A DNA stretch of 64,000 nucleotides from Owenia fusiformis. Lineage: Eukaryota; Annelida; Polychaeta; Sabellida; Oweniidae. The notes below the pieces were generated by a model, which was not told where the DNA came from, made no database searches, and was given only the letters and a program-made list of their open reading frames with translations. Shown piece after piece: positions 11,716-24,900 of the stretch; positions within the stretch are counted from its first letter, which is position 1; every line of letters begins with the position of its first letter. The DNA lies in the NCBI GenBank assembly GCA_903813345.2, contig CAIIXF020000004.1, positions 16,043,513 through 16,107,512 on the forward strand, in the 5' to 3' direction. Position numbers and translations under genes: made by a program.

Positions 11716-12876
11716 TATATACAGCAATTACAAATCTCAAATTATTTAAATGAACTTTAATCATTTTATAGTCTGTAGATATTATACCGAGATTTTCGAT
11801 CATTTAGTATAGTCTGTATTTATCATAGACTAAGATCTTTTTTGAACAGATACACTGCTAAGATATGAGATCTATTAAAAAGGCACAAGGCCACCAACGT
11901 GTAAAACTCAATGTATTTGCTATAAATCAAGCAACAGTGTTTTAAACGACCTGTAATCACGGTGTTATAGCAAGACGGTTACGACAAGGCGATTTGCAAA
12001 ATTTTGCGGAAACGATAACAAAAAATGGCGGATGGGAAAGACAGCATGTCCTCTTTCTCGCCTGAAGGCAAGATTCACAGATAAGATTTCCTTATTAACT
12101 AGTTCCATATATCCACGTATATATGGATGGTTATAAAGACTGGGTCAAATCTGCCAGGTGGTTTACTAGAAGCGGAATATAAGCTGTAAACTTACCGACT
12201 GAGATGTCCAAGTTCATAATTTTTAGTCCATTCTCGTGATTTCTCAGTATATGTGCCTCATAACCACTCAAACTATTAACAGTGTAAACTGTGTATCAAC
12301 AAGCCATAAAATGACAAATCCAGAACAGGAACGTGGTCATATTGTAAATAATAAGGTTTCAAACGCAATCTCGTTAGACGACTACGTATGGATTCTATGG
12401 ACGGTAACGTATTGTATTAGATGTACATTAGATATTTAGCGGACGGTTACGTGCATGTACATCTTTCAAGTTAAGTTTGCTAGCTCTGAAAGCCTCTTTC
12501 CATGAAATTGTTATAATGGGTAAGAAATGGAATATTGAATTGCTTGTATTTGTTTTCAGGACTCGCAAGAGACGCTCTTGTTTGAGCCTCTATAGGGCAA
12601 GGAAAAAATTGTTTCTTGCTTTATTAATGAAACCATTTAAGTCAAAAAGATAGCAATGAAGAGGCAAAAGAATAATTAGCATCAAGTACTGATGAATATG
12701 ACAAAATTAATAACAATGAATCTGGTTTACATATTTGAACGAGGTTCGCGTAACCGTCAATCAATTTTTGGCGTGACCGCAAATTAAAAATACAATATTA
12801 TGGCTTAAGTAGGATATATTAGGTGGTTTCCAATGCTCAATTGGCTTTTTATGATCGTATGTAGGTTACATCTCTA

Positions 12877-13749
12877 CACTCCCCTCCATAAGTTTGGCAA
12901 CCTTTTTTCCCCCATTGAACTACGTGTTAAAGTCTCTTTACCTTTGAATTTTTATTTACTTAACCTGCGATGAAAATACTTATACTATTGATGGAAACGT
13001 AATTTGACTTTAATTCCAAGACCTCCAAATTTTCTCAATTTTTTTCCTCTGTTACAATGGGTCGAAAATTGATGATAAATTTGATGAATTTTTGAAAATC
13101 GACATTCCCATGTTAACCAATGGGAAATGGTAGGTTTGCCGCAAGTCATATGACAGAATATCCATCCATCCGAGTCCTTGCAAAAAATACGAGTTAGGCA
13201 GGCAATTGAATTTGCTAACTTTATTTAACAGAAAATTGATATGTTTCTTCAGGTTCAACAAAGTAATAGGGCTTTAAAGTCAAAATTGTTTTTCAAAAAA
13301 CCTCTCCCATTGAAATAACACAGGAGGCGAAAAATTATTTTCAAAAATGACTTTGAAGCGCTGTAACTTTAATATTCATCAAATAAACTAAACACTTAGT
13401 GTTCAAAAAAGTTAGACAATTCAATTTTCTATATAAAAATATTTTTTGCTGAATCTTTTACTGAAAAGATATTCTGATTTCTGATTTGCCCCGAACCCTC
13501 CATTTCCCATTGGATTACATGGGAATGACGATTTTCAAAAATTCATCAAATTTATCCTCAATTTTCGAACTATTGTAATTGAGGAAAAAAATTGAGAAAA
13601 TTTGGTATTGGAAATAAAGTCAAGTTACGTTTCCATTAATATTATACGTTATTTCATCGCCGGTTAAGTAAATAAAAATTCAAACGTAAAGAGGCTTTAA
13701 CACATAGTTCAATGGGGAAAAAAGGTTGCCAAACTTATGGAGGGGAGTG
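12877..13749. mobile_element. Tc1/mariner-type foldback MITE (873 bp)
   Basis: Flanked by TA at 12875-12876 and 13750-13751. The termini read CACTCCCCTCCATAAGTTTG on both strands, and the arms remain clearly complementary for several hundred bases (for example TTTGAATTTTTATTTACTTA in both). No transposase. A related terminus (ACACTACCCGCCATAAGTAT) stands alone near 7917. Confidence 0.88.
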
Positions 13750-15402
13750 TATACCCCGAGGTCGTTAGGCAATGTAGACCATGTCCTAACGACAAAAATA
13801 AACAAATTACTATATTTTGTGTAGTTTTGAATTTTAAACTCAACAGTTTTCGCTTATTTTATGTTATCCCCGGGCATCAATTTGCAAAGAATACGTTCAA
13901 AATATACATTACTAAGTGCATCACCGAATGCGATGCCTACAAAAGTCGTTCATCCTTTCATTGATAGAAGAAAATAATGCACCAACCTTAGTTTTCCGTT
14001 CCATCGCGGCCATTTTATTGGATAAATCAGTGATCGTAGTCGACTAATCTCGTTTTCAGAGGTGTCATAACCGTCATGCTATACCACCGTGGTAACGTTA
14101 TCATAACAAAATTGATGCCATTGTGATTTTACAATATCACATGACAATATCCAGACTCAAGCGAACTTCAAACCAGATTCTCAATTCCTATCGTTTTTGT
14201 CTTCAGGAAAATTCTACATGACATGAAACATCGTGTAATGATCATTTCCTTGTATCCATATTATTGAGCCCAGGTAGCCTCCAGAGATACAGTACATCAT
14301 GTGTAGCAGGGTAACCATATGGCCGTCTACGGATAACCATCTCACCGACATTGTTGCCCTAGAATTGGCTCCCTATGCGTCATTTTAAGATTTTCAACAT
14401 CTGATGCTTGGTAGTTTATAAGTGATGCACCAAACAGCATGGTCGGAATAGAGAATGCCCAGTGCAGTTGTAACACTGTTAAATGTGACAAACCACCTGT
14501 TTTGTGCCCCAGTCCCAAAAAGTGAGCTGAGATTCTAACTACAGTTCTTTTACATCTTTAAGGTTGCTACTTGTTTAGTTTACTTTACAAAAGGTGTCTG
14601 GTCAGAGATATTCTAACCGAGTTCAACTTAAAGAAAATAAATCAATGTTTCCAGGAAACGGTTTCTGTTTTTGAATCTCTCGATTTTGTCGATCCTGTTT
14701 CTTTTCATTTTCTCCTGGATTTTGTCCTACTTGAGCCTTGGTTCTATTTGATCTGATTTATTTTGTTTAAGTTGAGTATCGTCCACAATCCAGGACCGAG
14801 GGTCAGCTTATGAAGGCTCTTGTCTTGAACAATGCAAGTTCACGGTAATTTGCACCACTTCTAAATTATTTCTGTAAACGTGCAATTTTAGAGGTTGTTT
14901 TTTTCGGAAAAAACTCAAAAAACAAATATAAATCCCTTTATGGAATGATTTATACATTTTATGTGATAAAACATGTGTGTTCAAGTACATAACGATTGTA
15001 TTTTGAAAGAAGCATGCATGTTAATGGGTGAATTAACACGAATTATGAGATAATCCAGTTGGTCTTGGAACCATTCTTTGTACTTTTCTTGACAATTATG
15101 CATTTGTCTTTCATATGCATTTATTTTTTACAGCCAGAAACTACTCGCAAAAAAGTATCAACTGTCAAAAATCGTTTGCACTAATTTCCGTCATTCTTTT
15201 AGTATTTAAAAACAAAGGAGAAATTCGAGATTCACGCAATATGTCTTAAGAAAAGGAAAGATCATATAACATTTCAATTATCTCTATCTTTCAAATATGA
15301 TGATGTTGAAAGTTGAAAAGGATAAATACCTTCATCAGCCGGATATTTTTTCAGTTCATGATTTTCAGTTCATGATTTGTAGAAAGTGCATTGAGACATT
15401 AA

Positions 15403-15991
15403 ACCATACTCCCTTTGTCTTTATTATTTCAAAAGAAGTTAAACATCAAAGAAGTCACTCATAAGCGATAGATGAGAGTGGGAACTCACAATTGAAATTG
15501 ATGCGTTTAAGGTGTCTGTAACCCGTTCAGAAAATCCCAATTTCTAATCTAAAACTGAATGATAAAAGCTCACCTTATTGTGGTTATACTCTAACATGGG
15601 GGCTCAAATTGTTTTCTAGCTGAAAAAACAAAGTCAGTGGCCATCTTTAGAATTTGATTCAAATACCAACCAAACGAAGTAAAGGCATTGACTTTACCAT
15701 ACTCCCTTTGTCTTTATAATTTCAAAAGAAGTTAAACATCAAAGAAGTCACTCATAAGCGATAGATGAGAGTGGGAACTCACAATTGAAATTGATGCGTT
15801 TAAGGTGTCTGTAACCCGTTCAGAAAATCCCAATTTCTAATCTAAAACTGAATGATAAAAGCTCACCTTATTGTGGTTATATTTCTAACATGGGGGCTCA
15901 AATTGTTTTCTAGCTGAAAAAACAAAGTCAGTGGCCATCTTTAGAATTTGATTCAAATACCAACCAAACGAAGTAAAGGCATTGACTTTAC
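15403..15991. repeat. Recent 293-bp tandem duplication
   Basis: The copies 15403-15695 and 15696-15991 are almost identical; differences include TTATTA versus TTATAA and a small indel at TATACTCTAAC/TATATTTCTAAC. Non-coding. Confidence 0.9.
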
Positions 15992-16085
15992 ATTGTAGGA
16001 AAAAATACAAAAATAGATGAACCGCAGAAATATGTCGAAAATGAAAAAACGCCAAAATGGTAATTAATATCCGACAGTCGTTTAG

Positions 16086-16215
16086 GAATAAATAATGATA
16101 GCCCATTAGATATGATGAAATTCAGCACAAGTTGGACAAAGTACGAACAGAAGACATTTTGTCCAACGAGTGTAGAATTTCACCATATCGAATGGCAGGC
16201 CTATCATTGTTGATT
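16086..16215. repeat. Small imperfect foldback
   Basis: AATGATAGCCCATTAGATAT and its inverse (ATATCGAATGGCAGGCCTATCATT) flank inverted TTGGACAAA/TTTTGTCCAA words around a short loop. A further copy of the CCAACGnGTGTAnAATTTCACC motif follows at about 16230. Confidence 0.55.
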
Positions 16216-17375
16216 CCTTAATTCAAACATGACCAACGCGTGTACAATTTCACCATATTGGATACCCTTTAATTACTTATTTATTCCGATTCAAACATAA
16301 AAACGAAACTTTTGGGTTTGGGGTCCATAAAATAACCAAACTTGCTGTTATTTTCGCCATTAATAGGTTTGACTTCACAATATATAGATCCCCGGATGAT
16401 TGAATATAACACGGCCGTGCATGTTAAATTCAATTAGAGCACGCTCATATTTGAAAATGAATCAAGGGGACCATTTTGTTTACAGTAGTCATTTTGAAAA
16501 TTCATTGAGCAGATGTTATGTCTCCGTGGCACCAGTACATAAATGAACCAAACCTCAAATTGTATTTTTGTTATCAAAGAATACATTTGTAACAAAAATT
16601 CTCGCTATTTAAAATAAAGTTGTTATTTTGTAAATTCCTTATTTAGCAGAGGTACTTCGTTTTCTGTTCAATCCGGATTGATTCTAAATATGCTCTATAA
16701 TTGCTGCATGCCAAACAGAAAACTGTGTTCGTTTCCTCAGGAAACTGAGTAAATCTCGAAATGATTACTTTATCAATTTCTGAGATGTAATCATATTTCA
16801 AAACCAGAATCTACGTTCTACCTTTTGGCCATATAGTAAATTAAAATTTGATGGATAAGGGTGACAAAATTTTTCTCCAACCGAAAGTCGGCAATACTGT
16901 AACGAGGACATTATGTTTTCAATTCCAGTTAATTCAAGTGGTGTGAGCAATATATTACTAATGATCCTTTGTAATCTAAATAACATCATTTATGTTATGT
17001 ACTGTGTATGTTTAAAACCTTTTTACACTGGCCATTGTCAAAAAGCCCTATATTTGACCATGGGTATATTCTAACAATGGTTACTGAGATATTCTTCAAA
17101 AATAATCTGTTGTCTCTATGTATAGTTCCTTCGATGATTAAAACATAACTTGAATTAACTCATACAGAAACCATTACAATATATTTTGAAGAATAAATAT
17201 AAATTGATAAACCAACACTCATAACGTCAAAAGTAGTTGAAGATATTATTAATATAAGAAAAGGCATTCAGTCTCAAATCACGTGGGACCGACAACATCC
17301 AGTCTCGAAGCCCATATACATACATCAACAAACATAGAATTGCAGTTGCACTCAATATTCTTAACATCAACAATC

Positions 17376-17381
17376 TTTATT
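17376..17381 (-). terminator. Polyadenylation signal AATAAA of the cupredoxin gene
   Basis: The canonical hexamer on the minus strand lies about 80 nt downstream of the stop codon at 17462. Confidence 0.5.
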
Positions 17382-17461
17382 TTGTTCATGTACAGAATAT
17401 CATGAATAGCACATTAAAATAATCTGTAGCTTGCTAGTGTCCTTTAAGCATTTTGCAAAAT

Positions 17462-17673
17462 CTACATGGCACATATTTTGATCTTTTGTCCATGTGGCCA
17501 ACAGTGCATTCCTACGCCACATGCGAAGTAATACGCCTTTGCCTCGTTTAGCTCCTTCATAACAGGTCCTCTCCGTCTTGCCTTGTCAACAAAATTGCTA
17601 CACGTTTCGAAATCTTCTTTAGTCATTTCGTTTACATTGTGATTATTTGGGAATGAAAATGTTACTGTAGAAC
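17462..17673 (-). CDS. Cupredoxin exon, terminal: last domain, Gln-type copper site
   Basis: Acceptor at 17675-17674, phase 1, running to TAG at 17462. It encodes GSTVTFSFPNNHNV ... FETC ... AYYFACGVGMHCWPHGQKIKI. The predicted type-1 copper ligands are His of HNV, Cys of FACG, His of MHC and, at the axial position, Gln (as in plant stellacyanins) rather than Met. Cys of FETC and Cys after the ligand His would form the phytocyanin-type disulfide. The protein ends three residues after the last beta strand, with no GPI-type hydrophobic tail. Confidence 0.85.
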
Positions 17674-18005
17674 CTGAAATCAACCACATTGTGATCAAGG
17701 CAGTACAGATCGCGAATGACTACTAATCTGAATAAGGTAAAACAGATAAAATACAATGTATGGGAGGTAATTGGACGATGTTACCTGAGCTATTAATGTT
17801 TTATGTCCCCATTTAATATAATTTGGTTGTCTTCATATGTATAGTATATTTGTAATTACGGTTGATAAAAAGTCTCTGTTGAGACAAGCTTCTCAATGCA
17901 ATATGAAATTCAACTACAACACATTTTATTTGTGAACATAAAAGTGTACAGAATCTATCTATTAAAGGTCAAATAAATGTCCTTTGTAATTGTGTTCCTA
18001 CGTAC

Positions 18006-18101
18006 CCTTTCTTACACACATAGGGGCGTATTTCTTTACAAGCCACGGAATGGAAATTATAGGTCCTTCCTTAACCATTTCATCTTTACAGAACTGACAG
18101 T
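18006..18101 (-). CDS. Cupredoxin exon: N-terminal strands of the last domain
   Basis: Acceptor CTTTCAG, donor GTACGT, phase 1 at both ends (96 nt). It encodes a CQFC start, a Trp and APMCVRK, and joins the terminal exon in frame at the GSTVTF strand. It lies just outside the duplicated block, which is why it has no second copy. Confidence 0.8.
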
Positions 18102-18357
18102 CTGAAAGTCAAAACACAAAGTTGGAATTTCAAGCATACTTTTAAAACCAATTTCGGAAAAGATGAGCTGCGCTGAATCTGCGCTTGGCCAAGTTACAAC
18201 TGTTACCAATCGATTTTAAGCTTCGTGTATATTTTTACGTATGATTTAATTGGGGTGCTCTTCTAGGATTGAAAGTAAGAAGGAATCTAGTTAAATTGGT
18301 TAAATCAAAGCTTGACCATCGTCCCATAGAACTATTTAAAACCATATTTAAAAATGT

Positions 18358-19030
18358 TGGTAAAATAAAGGTCACCCAGTCTTAATTCAGTCTTACAGAA
18401 GTTACATGGCATCAACAGACATGCCTGATAAATGGGTGATGTGCTCAATCCATGCTTCACGGTTCTGGATAACTGCTGTAATGCGAATGTTGAAGTTGTT
18501 TACTGCTCAAAAACATTAGATATAGTCAATCCACATCCACATGGAACCTTTACCACGAGGAACCATCTGGAATCCTCGTAAAGCCCACATATGGATTCCA
18601 CGTGAAATCCGCATGAATTTTTAGGCACGTGGAATAGGGAAAGATTTTCCATGTTTATTCCCATGGAATCCTTGCGAAAAATCCCTATTGAAACATGTGA
18701 CAATAATGAGGATCCATGTGGATCAAATTCACTTGCAAAAAAGTGTGGATTCCATGTGGAATATACGTTTATTGCCACATATATCCAAGTGGATTCCACG
18801 TGGATCATATAAAGGATGTTCAACAATTCTTTCCTTCAAATAAAGAAAAATGTTAAAAAACTACATAGCACCCCTGGATATACTGGAACTAGCAGTGGAT
18901 AGCTTCAACATTCGCGTTGAAGCAGTTATTTAGAACTGTAGAGCATAGATTGAGCACATCACCTATTTATCAATCATGTCTGGTGATGCCATGTAACTTC
19001 TGCTAGACTTGCTAGAGTGACCTTTGTGAT
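18358..19030. mobile_element. Foldback element in intron, copy A
   Basis: The outer arms (AAAGGTCAC near 18369 and GTGACCTTTG near 19017) and the long segments around ACAGAAGTTACATGGCATCA (18396) and its inverse (about 18987) form an imperfect palindrome of about 650 bp. The centre is rich in CCATGTGGA/CCACGTGGA words. The same element is present in block B, so it predates the duplication. A separate TTTGGACCACCCTGTATATA mariner-like end follows at about 19112-19133. Confidence 0.7.
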
Positions 19031-19210
19031 ACCCGCAAAAGATTTCGACCTTCCTCTTAGAATATCAGCCCATTAATGCAAGAAATAACTGAGATATAGC
19101 TTGTTGCCAGGGTTCACCTTTTTGGACCACCCTGTATATAACTTTTTTTGAACGATAGATCCCCAGTATATCATGCAAGTGTTTTCATGAATTATTTTTG
19201 CATGTTTTAC

Positions 19211-19867
19211 CTTCGTCGTCATTATCATCATTATCTTCTTCTTCTCCTTCTTCTTCCTTTGTTGAAGTCTCCATAGCTTCAGTAGTTGTCTTGTCGTCAT
19301 CTGTTGTTGTTGTTATTGTTGTAGTAGTTGTTGTTTCGTCGTCATTAGCATCATTTTCTTCCACTTCTTCTTCCTTTGTTGAAGTCTCCATAGCTTCAGT
19401 AGTTGTCTTGTCGTCATCTGTTGTTGTTGTTATTGTGGTAGTAGTTGTTTTGTCGTCGTCATTATCATCATTATCTCCTTCTTCTTCTTCTTCTTCTTCT
19501 TCTTCTTCTTCTTCTTTTGTTGAAGTCTCCATAGCTTCAGTAGTTGTTTTGTCGTCATCTGTTGTTGTTGTTGTTGTTGTTATTGTTGAAATAGTTGTTG
19601 TTTTGTCTTCTTCTTCTTCCTCTTCTTCTTCTTCATCTTCTTCTTCGTTTTCTTCTACTACTATAATTTTAATCTTCATGCCCCCAACGCTACAATGTTT
19701 CCCTACTCCACATACAAAGTAATATGTTCCTTCCTTTTCAAATGTTATCGATTTAGTACCAGCATCATCTTTGCCTGACATTGTGACACCACAATTCATG
19801 TATTCGTCATGATCTAATTGTTCAACATTGTGGTTCCCATCTCCCCAGACGAATGTTACTGTTGAAC
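19211..19867 (-). CDS. Cupredoxin exon with acidic/Thr tail, copy A, Met-type site
   Basis: Acceptor TTTTTAG at 19869-19868, donor GTAAAA after 19211, phase 1 on both sides, 657 nt. About 75 residues complete a phytocyanin-like domain: GNHNV (His ligand), YMNCG (disulfide Cys), EGTYYFVCGVGKHC (Cys and His ligands) and GGMKIKI (axial Met). About 145 residues of low-complexity linker follow, made of poly-Glu, DDD and three repeats of DDDKTTTEAMETSTKEEE. The Glu tracts are TTC-type microsatellites and differ in length from copy B. Confidence 0.88.
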
Positions 19868-19979
19868 CTAAAAATGTCAAAATGTGACAACTTATTTTGA
19901 ACGAATGATCCATACATCAATATGCTACAATATCTTGTTATATGTGACATAAAAAGCTAAATGGAGTTATGTGTTACAG

Positions 19980-20510
19980 ACAATTCGATACAGATTTATA
20001 GCTCTTTTGTTTTTTCGTTATAGATGGTTCAAAACGGATACATAGCCTATGACCTTTTGTGTTTTGAGCTTAATGAAATTGATACTTACAAAATGCATCA
20101 GTTTTGTATTTAAGACGAAATGGAATGGTGACACGTATGCAGTTTTGTGTTATAAATAGACTAATACTGAACTGGGTACATACTGTATGTAATTCTGTTT
20201 TATTGACCAATTTAAATATATATAAAGCTTTAACCTGTTTTGCATTATAGACTACTAGCAATTTGTCAAATTATCTGGATACATACGCTTTTCATGATTA
20301 TAGACTAATAACTAGATTATAGTAACTTAGTGCAGTTTTGTGTTATGAGACAACTAGATATAATAGTAATTGAACTGGATACAAAGGCGTTTTGTGTTAT
20401 AGGCTAACTAGTAACTATGCGTTTTTTTTGTTATAGACTACTAGTAATTAAACTGGATACATAGGCTATGTGGTTTTGTGTTATGGGCAATTAACTGACT
20501 TGCTAATTCG
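19980..20510. repeat. Degenerate intronic tandem repeat (~65-80 bp), copy A
   Basis: Recurring order of TTTTGTGTTATAGACTA, ACTAGTAAT and (A/T)ACTGGATACATA(G/C)GC, about six times, with decay. The homologous block lies at 41040-41575. Confidence 0.65.
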
Positions 20511-20587
20511 TTAAATAACTAATGGCTAGGAACTAAATGCAATGTCGTTAATATCCTTTGATATCTAGGATCAAATTGTAGATAAAT

Positions 20588-21043
20588 AAGGGTTATGTAC
20601 TGGGAGGTTTTGTATATGGGGTTTATCCAGAGGGAGATATACATATCTACCTGAGGGACCGTAGGGACCGAAGGTAGATGTGCATATCTCACGAGGGAAG
20701 AACCCAATATCCAAACCGACCGTACATAACTGCTTTATCCTATACCAAGTTTTCTAATTTTCTTTCAATTTTTTTTCAATTTTTTTTTATTTTTTCAATT
20801 TTTTTTCACATTTTTCTAATTTTTTTCAATTTTTTCGATTTTTTTAAAATTTTTATTTTTTTTTATTTTTTTCACATTTTTTCTTTTTTTTCAATTTTTA
20901 AAATTTTTTTTTTCGGAGCGGGAATTTATGCCTGGAGCGGGAGATATGGCGGGAGATATGGAGGTTCAGGATATGGAAACCTCAAAATCAAGATACGGGA
21001 TATATCTTACCAACTTATCTCCCTAAAACTCGACTTGGCATAG
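20588..21043. mobile_element. Insertion element specific to copy A (456 bp, 7-bp TSD)
   Basis: Flanked by GATAAAT at 20581-20587 and 21044-21050. Block B has the empty site with a single GATAAAT at 41646-41652. Inside are two foldbacks: GAGATATACATATCTACC against GGTAGATGTGCATATCTC (20634-20690), and TATCCTATACCAAG (about 20739) against CTTGGCATAGGATA (21034), which encloses a T-rich tract (20757-20911). No ORF of substance. Confidence 0.8.
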
Positions 21044-21211
21044 GATAAATATGTATATCTTATAGAAATAGCAGTAGAAATATTCGCCCATCCGGTCTTG
21101 TGTTATAGATTTACTGAAATTGTTGCATAACAATTTATGTTTTATGATATAGACGGTTCGGTATGGATTAATTGTATTAGTATATAGGAATTGTTGGACA
21201 CATCAACATAC

Positions 21212-21298
21212 CTTCTTTAACACATATGGATTCGTATTCTTCATTGCCCGCATTCCAATTCCAATCTATCGTTTTTCCATCCAGCACCTCATTGCAAG
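21212..21298 (-). CDS. Cupredoxin exon: N-terminal strands, copy A
   Basis: Acceptor at 21300-21299, donor GTATGTTG, phase 1 on both sides, 87 nt (29 codons). It encodes CNEVLDGKTIDWNWN ... ESICVKE, the first strands of a phytocyanin-like fold, and joins the GSTVTF exon at 19867. Its sequence is essentially identical to the copy B exon at 41814-41900. Confidence 0.85.
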
Positions 21299-21594
21299 CT
21301 ACATAGAGGGAGTAGAAGGGATTTTTTAAAATTTCTCCAAATTCTTATTTTATTCCAGAAGAATATTTAGAATTTTAACATTAGATGTATTCATCCAGAA
21401 TATTGAAAGAAGGGGACGCCCTCATTTACATTCTTTTAAAATAAGCTGAATTGCAAATCACTTTCGAGAAAATTAGTATTGTTTTTTCCAACGTGGAATG
21501 AAAATTAATATGTGTAGGAGGGAGTATAGTAGCTTTGCCGGTATTATTAGGAGGCCCCGACAGGGGGCCTCCTATAGATTTTATAGATATTATT

Positions 21595-21905
21595 TATTAT
21601 TCTTTATTATTAGACTCCAGATGAAAATCTGGAGTCTATTGCTTTTGCCAGTTTTCTTTATTATTAGACTCCAGATGAAAATCTGGAGTCTATTGCTTTT
21701 GCCAGTTTTCTTCTTATTATTAGACTCCAGATGAAATCTGGAGTCTATTGTTTTCGTCAGTTTTCTTATTCTTATTAGACTCCAGATGAAATCTGGAGTC
21801 TATTGTTTTCGTCAGTTTTCTTATTATTCTTTTTCTGCTTATTATTATTAGACTCCAGATGAAATCTGGAGTCTATTGTTTTCGTCAGTTTTCTTATTAT
21901 TCTTT
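21595..21905. repeat. Five tandem short hairpins, AGACTCCAGAT...ATCTGGAGTCT
   Basis: Each unit of 55-70 bp is a perfect or near-perfect 25-27 bp palindrome followed by ATTG(C/T)TTT(T/C)G(C/T)CAG and a T-rich spacer. Single or double copies recur in the array at about 23784, 27178, 30079 and 30130. Confidence 0.85.
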
Positions 21906-24900
21906 TTATTCTTATTCTTATTCTAAACAAGTTTTCTCAATAACCGTAAGGTTTTTAGTAAAGTCAGTCATTTGGTCAATTTAGGTTCAGAATCTAGTTC
22001 CTCGGAAATTGGGTCAAATTTTTATCTAGGTCAAAGGTCAAGAACTAGGTCAAATCCAGTACTTTGTCACTTTTTTTGATTTTCTCAGTCGTCCTTCAAT
22101 ATTTTCGATCCGTTTTTTTTTCATTGTGTTCCTCATAAAAAGGTAGAAAACCTAGGGTCGATTTAGTTTTTTGATATCTCAAACCGATTTCGAGATATCA
22201 GTGTCCGAAAACGAGGTCCAAAAAAAAGTTCTCCGAATCAAATGTCAAGGATATAAGTCTTATAGGAAATTTCCTCAGGATTCCGAATCTGAAAACCAAA
22301 TTCGAATCAAACTTCCGGTTCGGAAGTTATGGCGTTTTGAAAGCTCAAAAATCGATAAATTTGGTGCCCATGTTAAGTCAATGGGAAAAAATATTTTTTT
22401 GAAGTGAAAAATACGAAATATAGACTGAGTTCAGCTAAATATAATGAAAGCTTTTAAAAGAATGGGACCTCAAAAGCCATCTAGCTTCAAAATTTGGACA
22501 CCAAAATGCCTAGGTCAAAATCTAGGTCAAATTCAAAGTTTTTCCTTATTTTTGCTATTCTGACACTACAGATTAATTATATTCTTCGAAATTTTGTATG
22601 CATGTAGCCAAGAGTGTGGTTATAGTGTTAGCCTTTTGCCGTCAGAAGGTATTTTGCCCCACTTTTGAGATATGGTGTCCGAAAAGTAGGTCAAAATAAA
22701 AAATTCTCCAAATTTAACGTGTGAGTTACGAACTGAGTATAGAATTTTCTCAGGAATCCGAATCTGCAAACCAAATTTCGATTCGACTTCGAGTTCGGAA
22801 GTTATGACATTTTGAAAGCTCAAAAATCGCTAAATTTAGTGCCCCATGTTATGTTAATGGGAAAAAAGATTTTTTTGAAGTGTAAAATACGAGATATAGA
22901 CTAAGTACATCTTAAAATAATGAAAGCCTATGAAAGAAGGGAACCTTGAAGGCTACCTAACTTCAAAATTTGGACACCAAAATCCCTAGGTCAAAATCTA
23001 GGTCAAATTCATAGTTTATCCTTATTTTTGCGATTCTGACACTACACTTTAGTTATATTCCTCGAAATTGTGTATACATGTAGCCAAGAGTGTGCTTATA
23101 GCGTTAGCCTTTTGCCGTCAGAAAGTATTTTGACCCACTTTTGAGATACGGTGTCCGAAAAGTAGGTCAAAATAAAAAGTTCTCCAAATTTAACGTTTGA
23201 GTTATGAATTAAGAATAGAATTTTCTCAGAAAACCAAATCTGCTAACCAAATTTCGATTCGACTTCCGGTTCCGAAGTTATGTCCGAAAGGTAGGTCAAA
23301 ATTTAACGTATGAGTTATGAATTAGGGGTAGAATTTTGTCGGGAATCCGAATCTGCAAATCAAATTTCGATCCGACTTCCGGTTCGGAAGTTATGGTGTT
23401 TTGAAATTTCAAGAAAAATCGATCTGATGGTATCCTGATAGAAAGTCAAGAGTAGAGAAGAAAATATTGAAAAATGCATCCATCCTTCCTTTCTGATCCT
23501 ATCTTATCCTTCCTATCTACCCTTGCTTCGTATCCTCTCCTTCCTACCCTTCCTATTATATCCCTTCCTTCCTATTCTATTCTATCCTTCTTTCCTATTC
23601 TATCCTATCGTTCCTTCCTTTTCTATCGTATCCTTCCTTCCTTTTTCATCCATCCATCTTTTTCTGGATGACTTAGCTTATTTTGGATGACTTGGCTTAT
23701 TCTGGATAACTCGGCTAAAAAAAGTCTAGATCTGGAGTCTGAAATTGAACTCGTTCAATTTCCAAAATCTAGTTATTATTATTAGACTCCAGATGAAATC
23801 TGGAGTCTATTGTTTTCGTCAGTTTTCTTATTCTTCTTCTTCTTATTATTATTATTCTAACCCAGTTTTCTCAATGACCATTAGGCTCTCAGTAAAGTCA
23901 GTCATTTGGTCAATTTAGGTTCAGAATCTAGTTCCTCGGAAATTGGGTCAAATTTTTATCTAGGTCAAAGGTCAAGAACTAGGTCAAATCCAGTACTTTG
24001 CCACTTTTTTCGATTTTCTCGGTCGTCCTTCAATATTTTCGATCCGGGTTTTTTTCATTGTGTTCCTTATAAAAAAGTAGGAAACCTAGGGTCGATTTAG
24101 TTTTTTAATATCTCAAACCGATTTCGAGATATCAGTGTCCGCAAACAAGGTCCAAAAAAAAGTTCTCCGAATCAAAGGTCCAGGATATTAGTCATATAGG
24201 AAATTTTCTCAGGATTCCGAATCTGAAAACCAAATTTAGATCGGACTTCCGGTTCAGAAGTTATGGCGTTTTGAAAGCTCAAAAATCGCTTAATTTGGTG
24301 CCCATGTTAAGTCAATGGGAAAAAAGATTTTTTTGAAGTAAAAAATATGAAATATAGACTGAGTTTAGCTAAATATAATGAAAGCTTTTAAAAGAATGGG
24401 ACCTCAAAAGCCATCTAGCTTCAAAATTTGGACACCAAAATGCCTAGGTCAAAATCTAGGTCAAATTCAAAGTTTTTCCTTATTTTTGCGATTCTGACAC
24501 TACAGATTAATTATATTCTTCGAAATTTTGTATACATGTAGCCAAGAGTACGCTAATAGTGTTAGCCTTTTGCCGTCAGAAAGTATTTTGACCCACTTTT
24601 GAGATATGGTGTCTGAAAAGTAGGTCAAAATAAAAAGTTCTCCAAATTGAATATATGAGTTATGAATTAAGGGTAGAATTCTGTCAGGAATCCGAATCTG
24701 CAAACCAAATTTCGATCCAACTTCCGGTTCGGAAGTTATGGCGTGTCCGAAAAGTAGGTCAAAATAAAAAATCTCCAAATTTAACGTATGAGTTATTAAT
24801 TAGGGGTAGAATTTTGTCAGGAATCCGAATCTGCAAACCAAATTTCGATCCGACTTCCAGTTCGGAAGTGATAGCGTTTTGAAATTTCGAGAAAAATCGA

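Larger units (their letters stand above)
11718..17375. other. Intergenic DNA, no gene recognised
   Basis: Apart from the MITE at 12877-13749, the tandem duplication at 15403-15991 and the small foldback at 16086-16215, I see only short ORFs without domains, splice structure or codon bias. Confidence 0.6.

Noticed and set aside
19198-19722. Plus-strand poly-Ser/Val ORFs (also 40255-40785)
   Set aside because: They are antisense shadows of the Glu/Asp/Thr codons in the minus-strand cupredoxin exons, which have splice sites and a recognisable fold.
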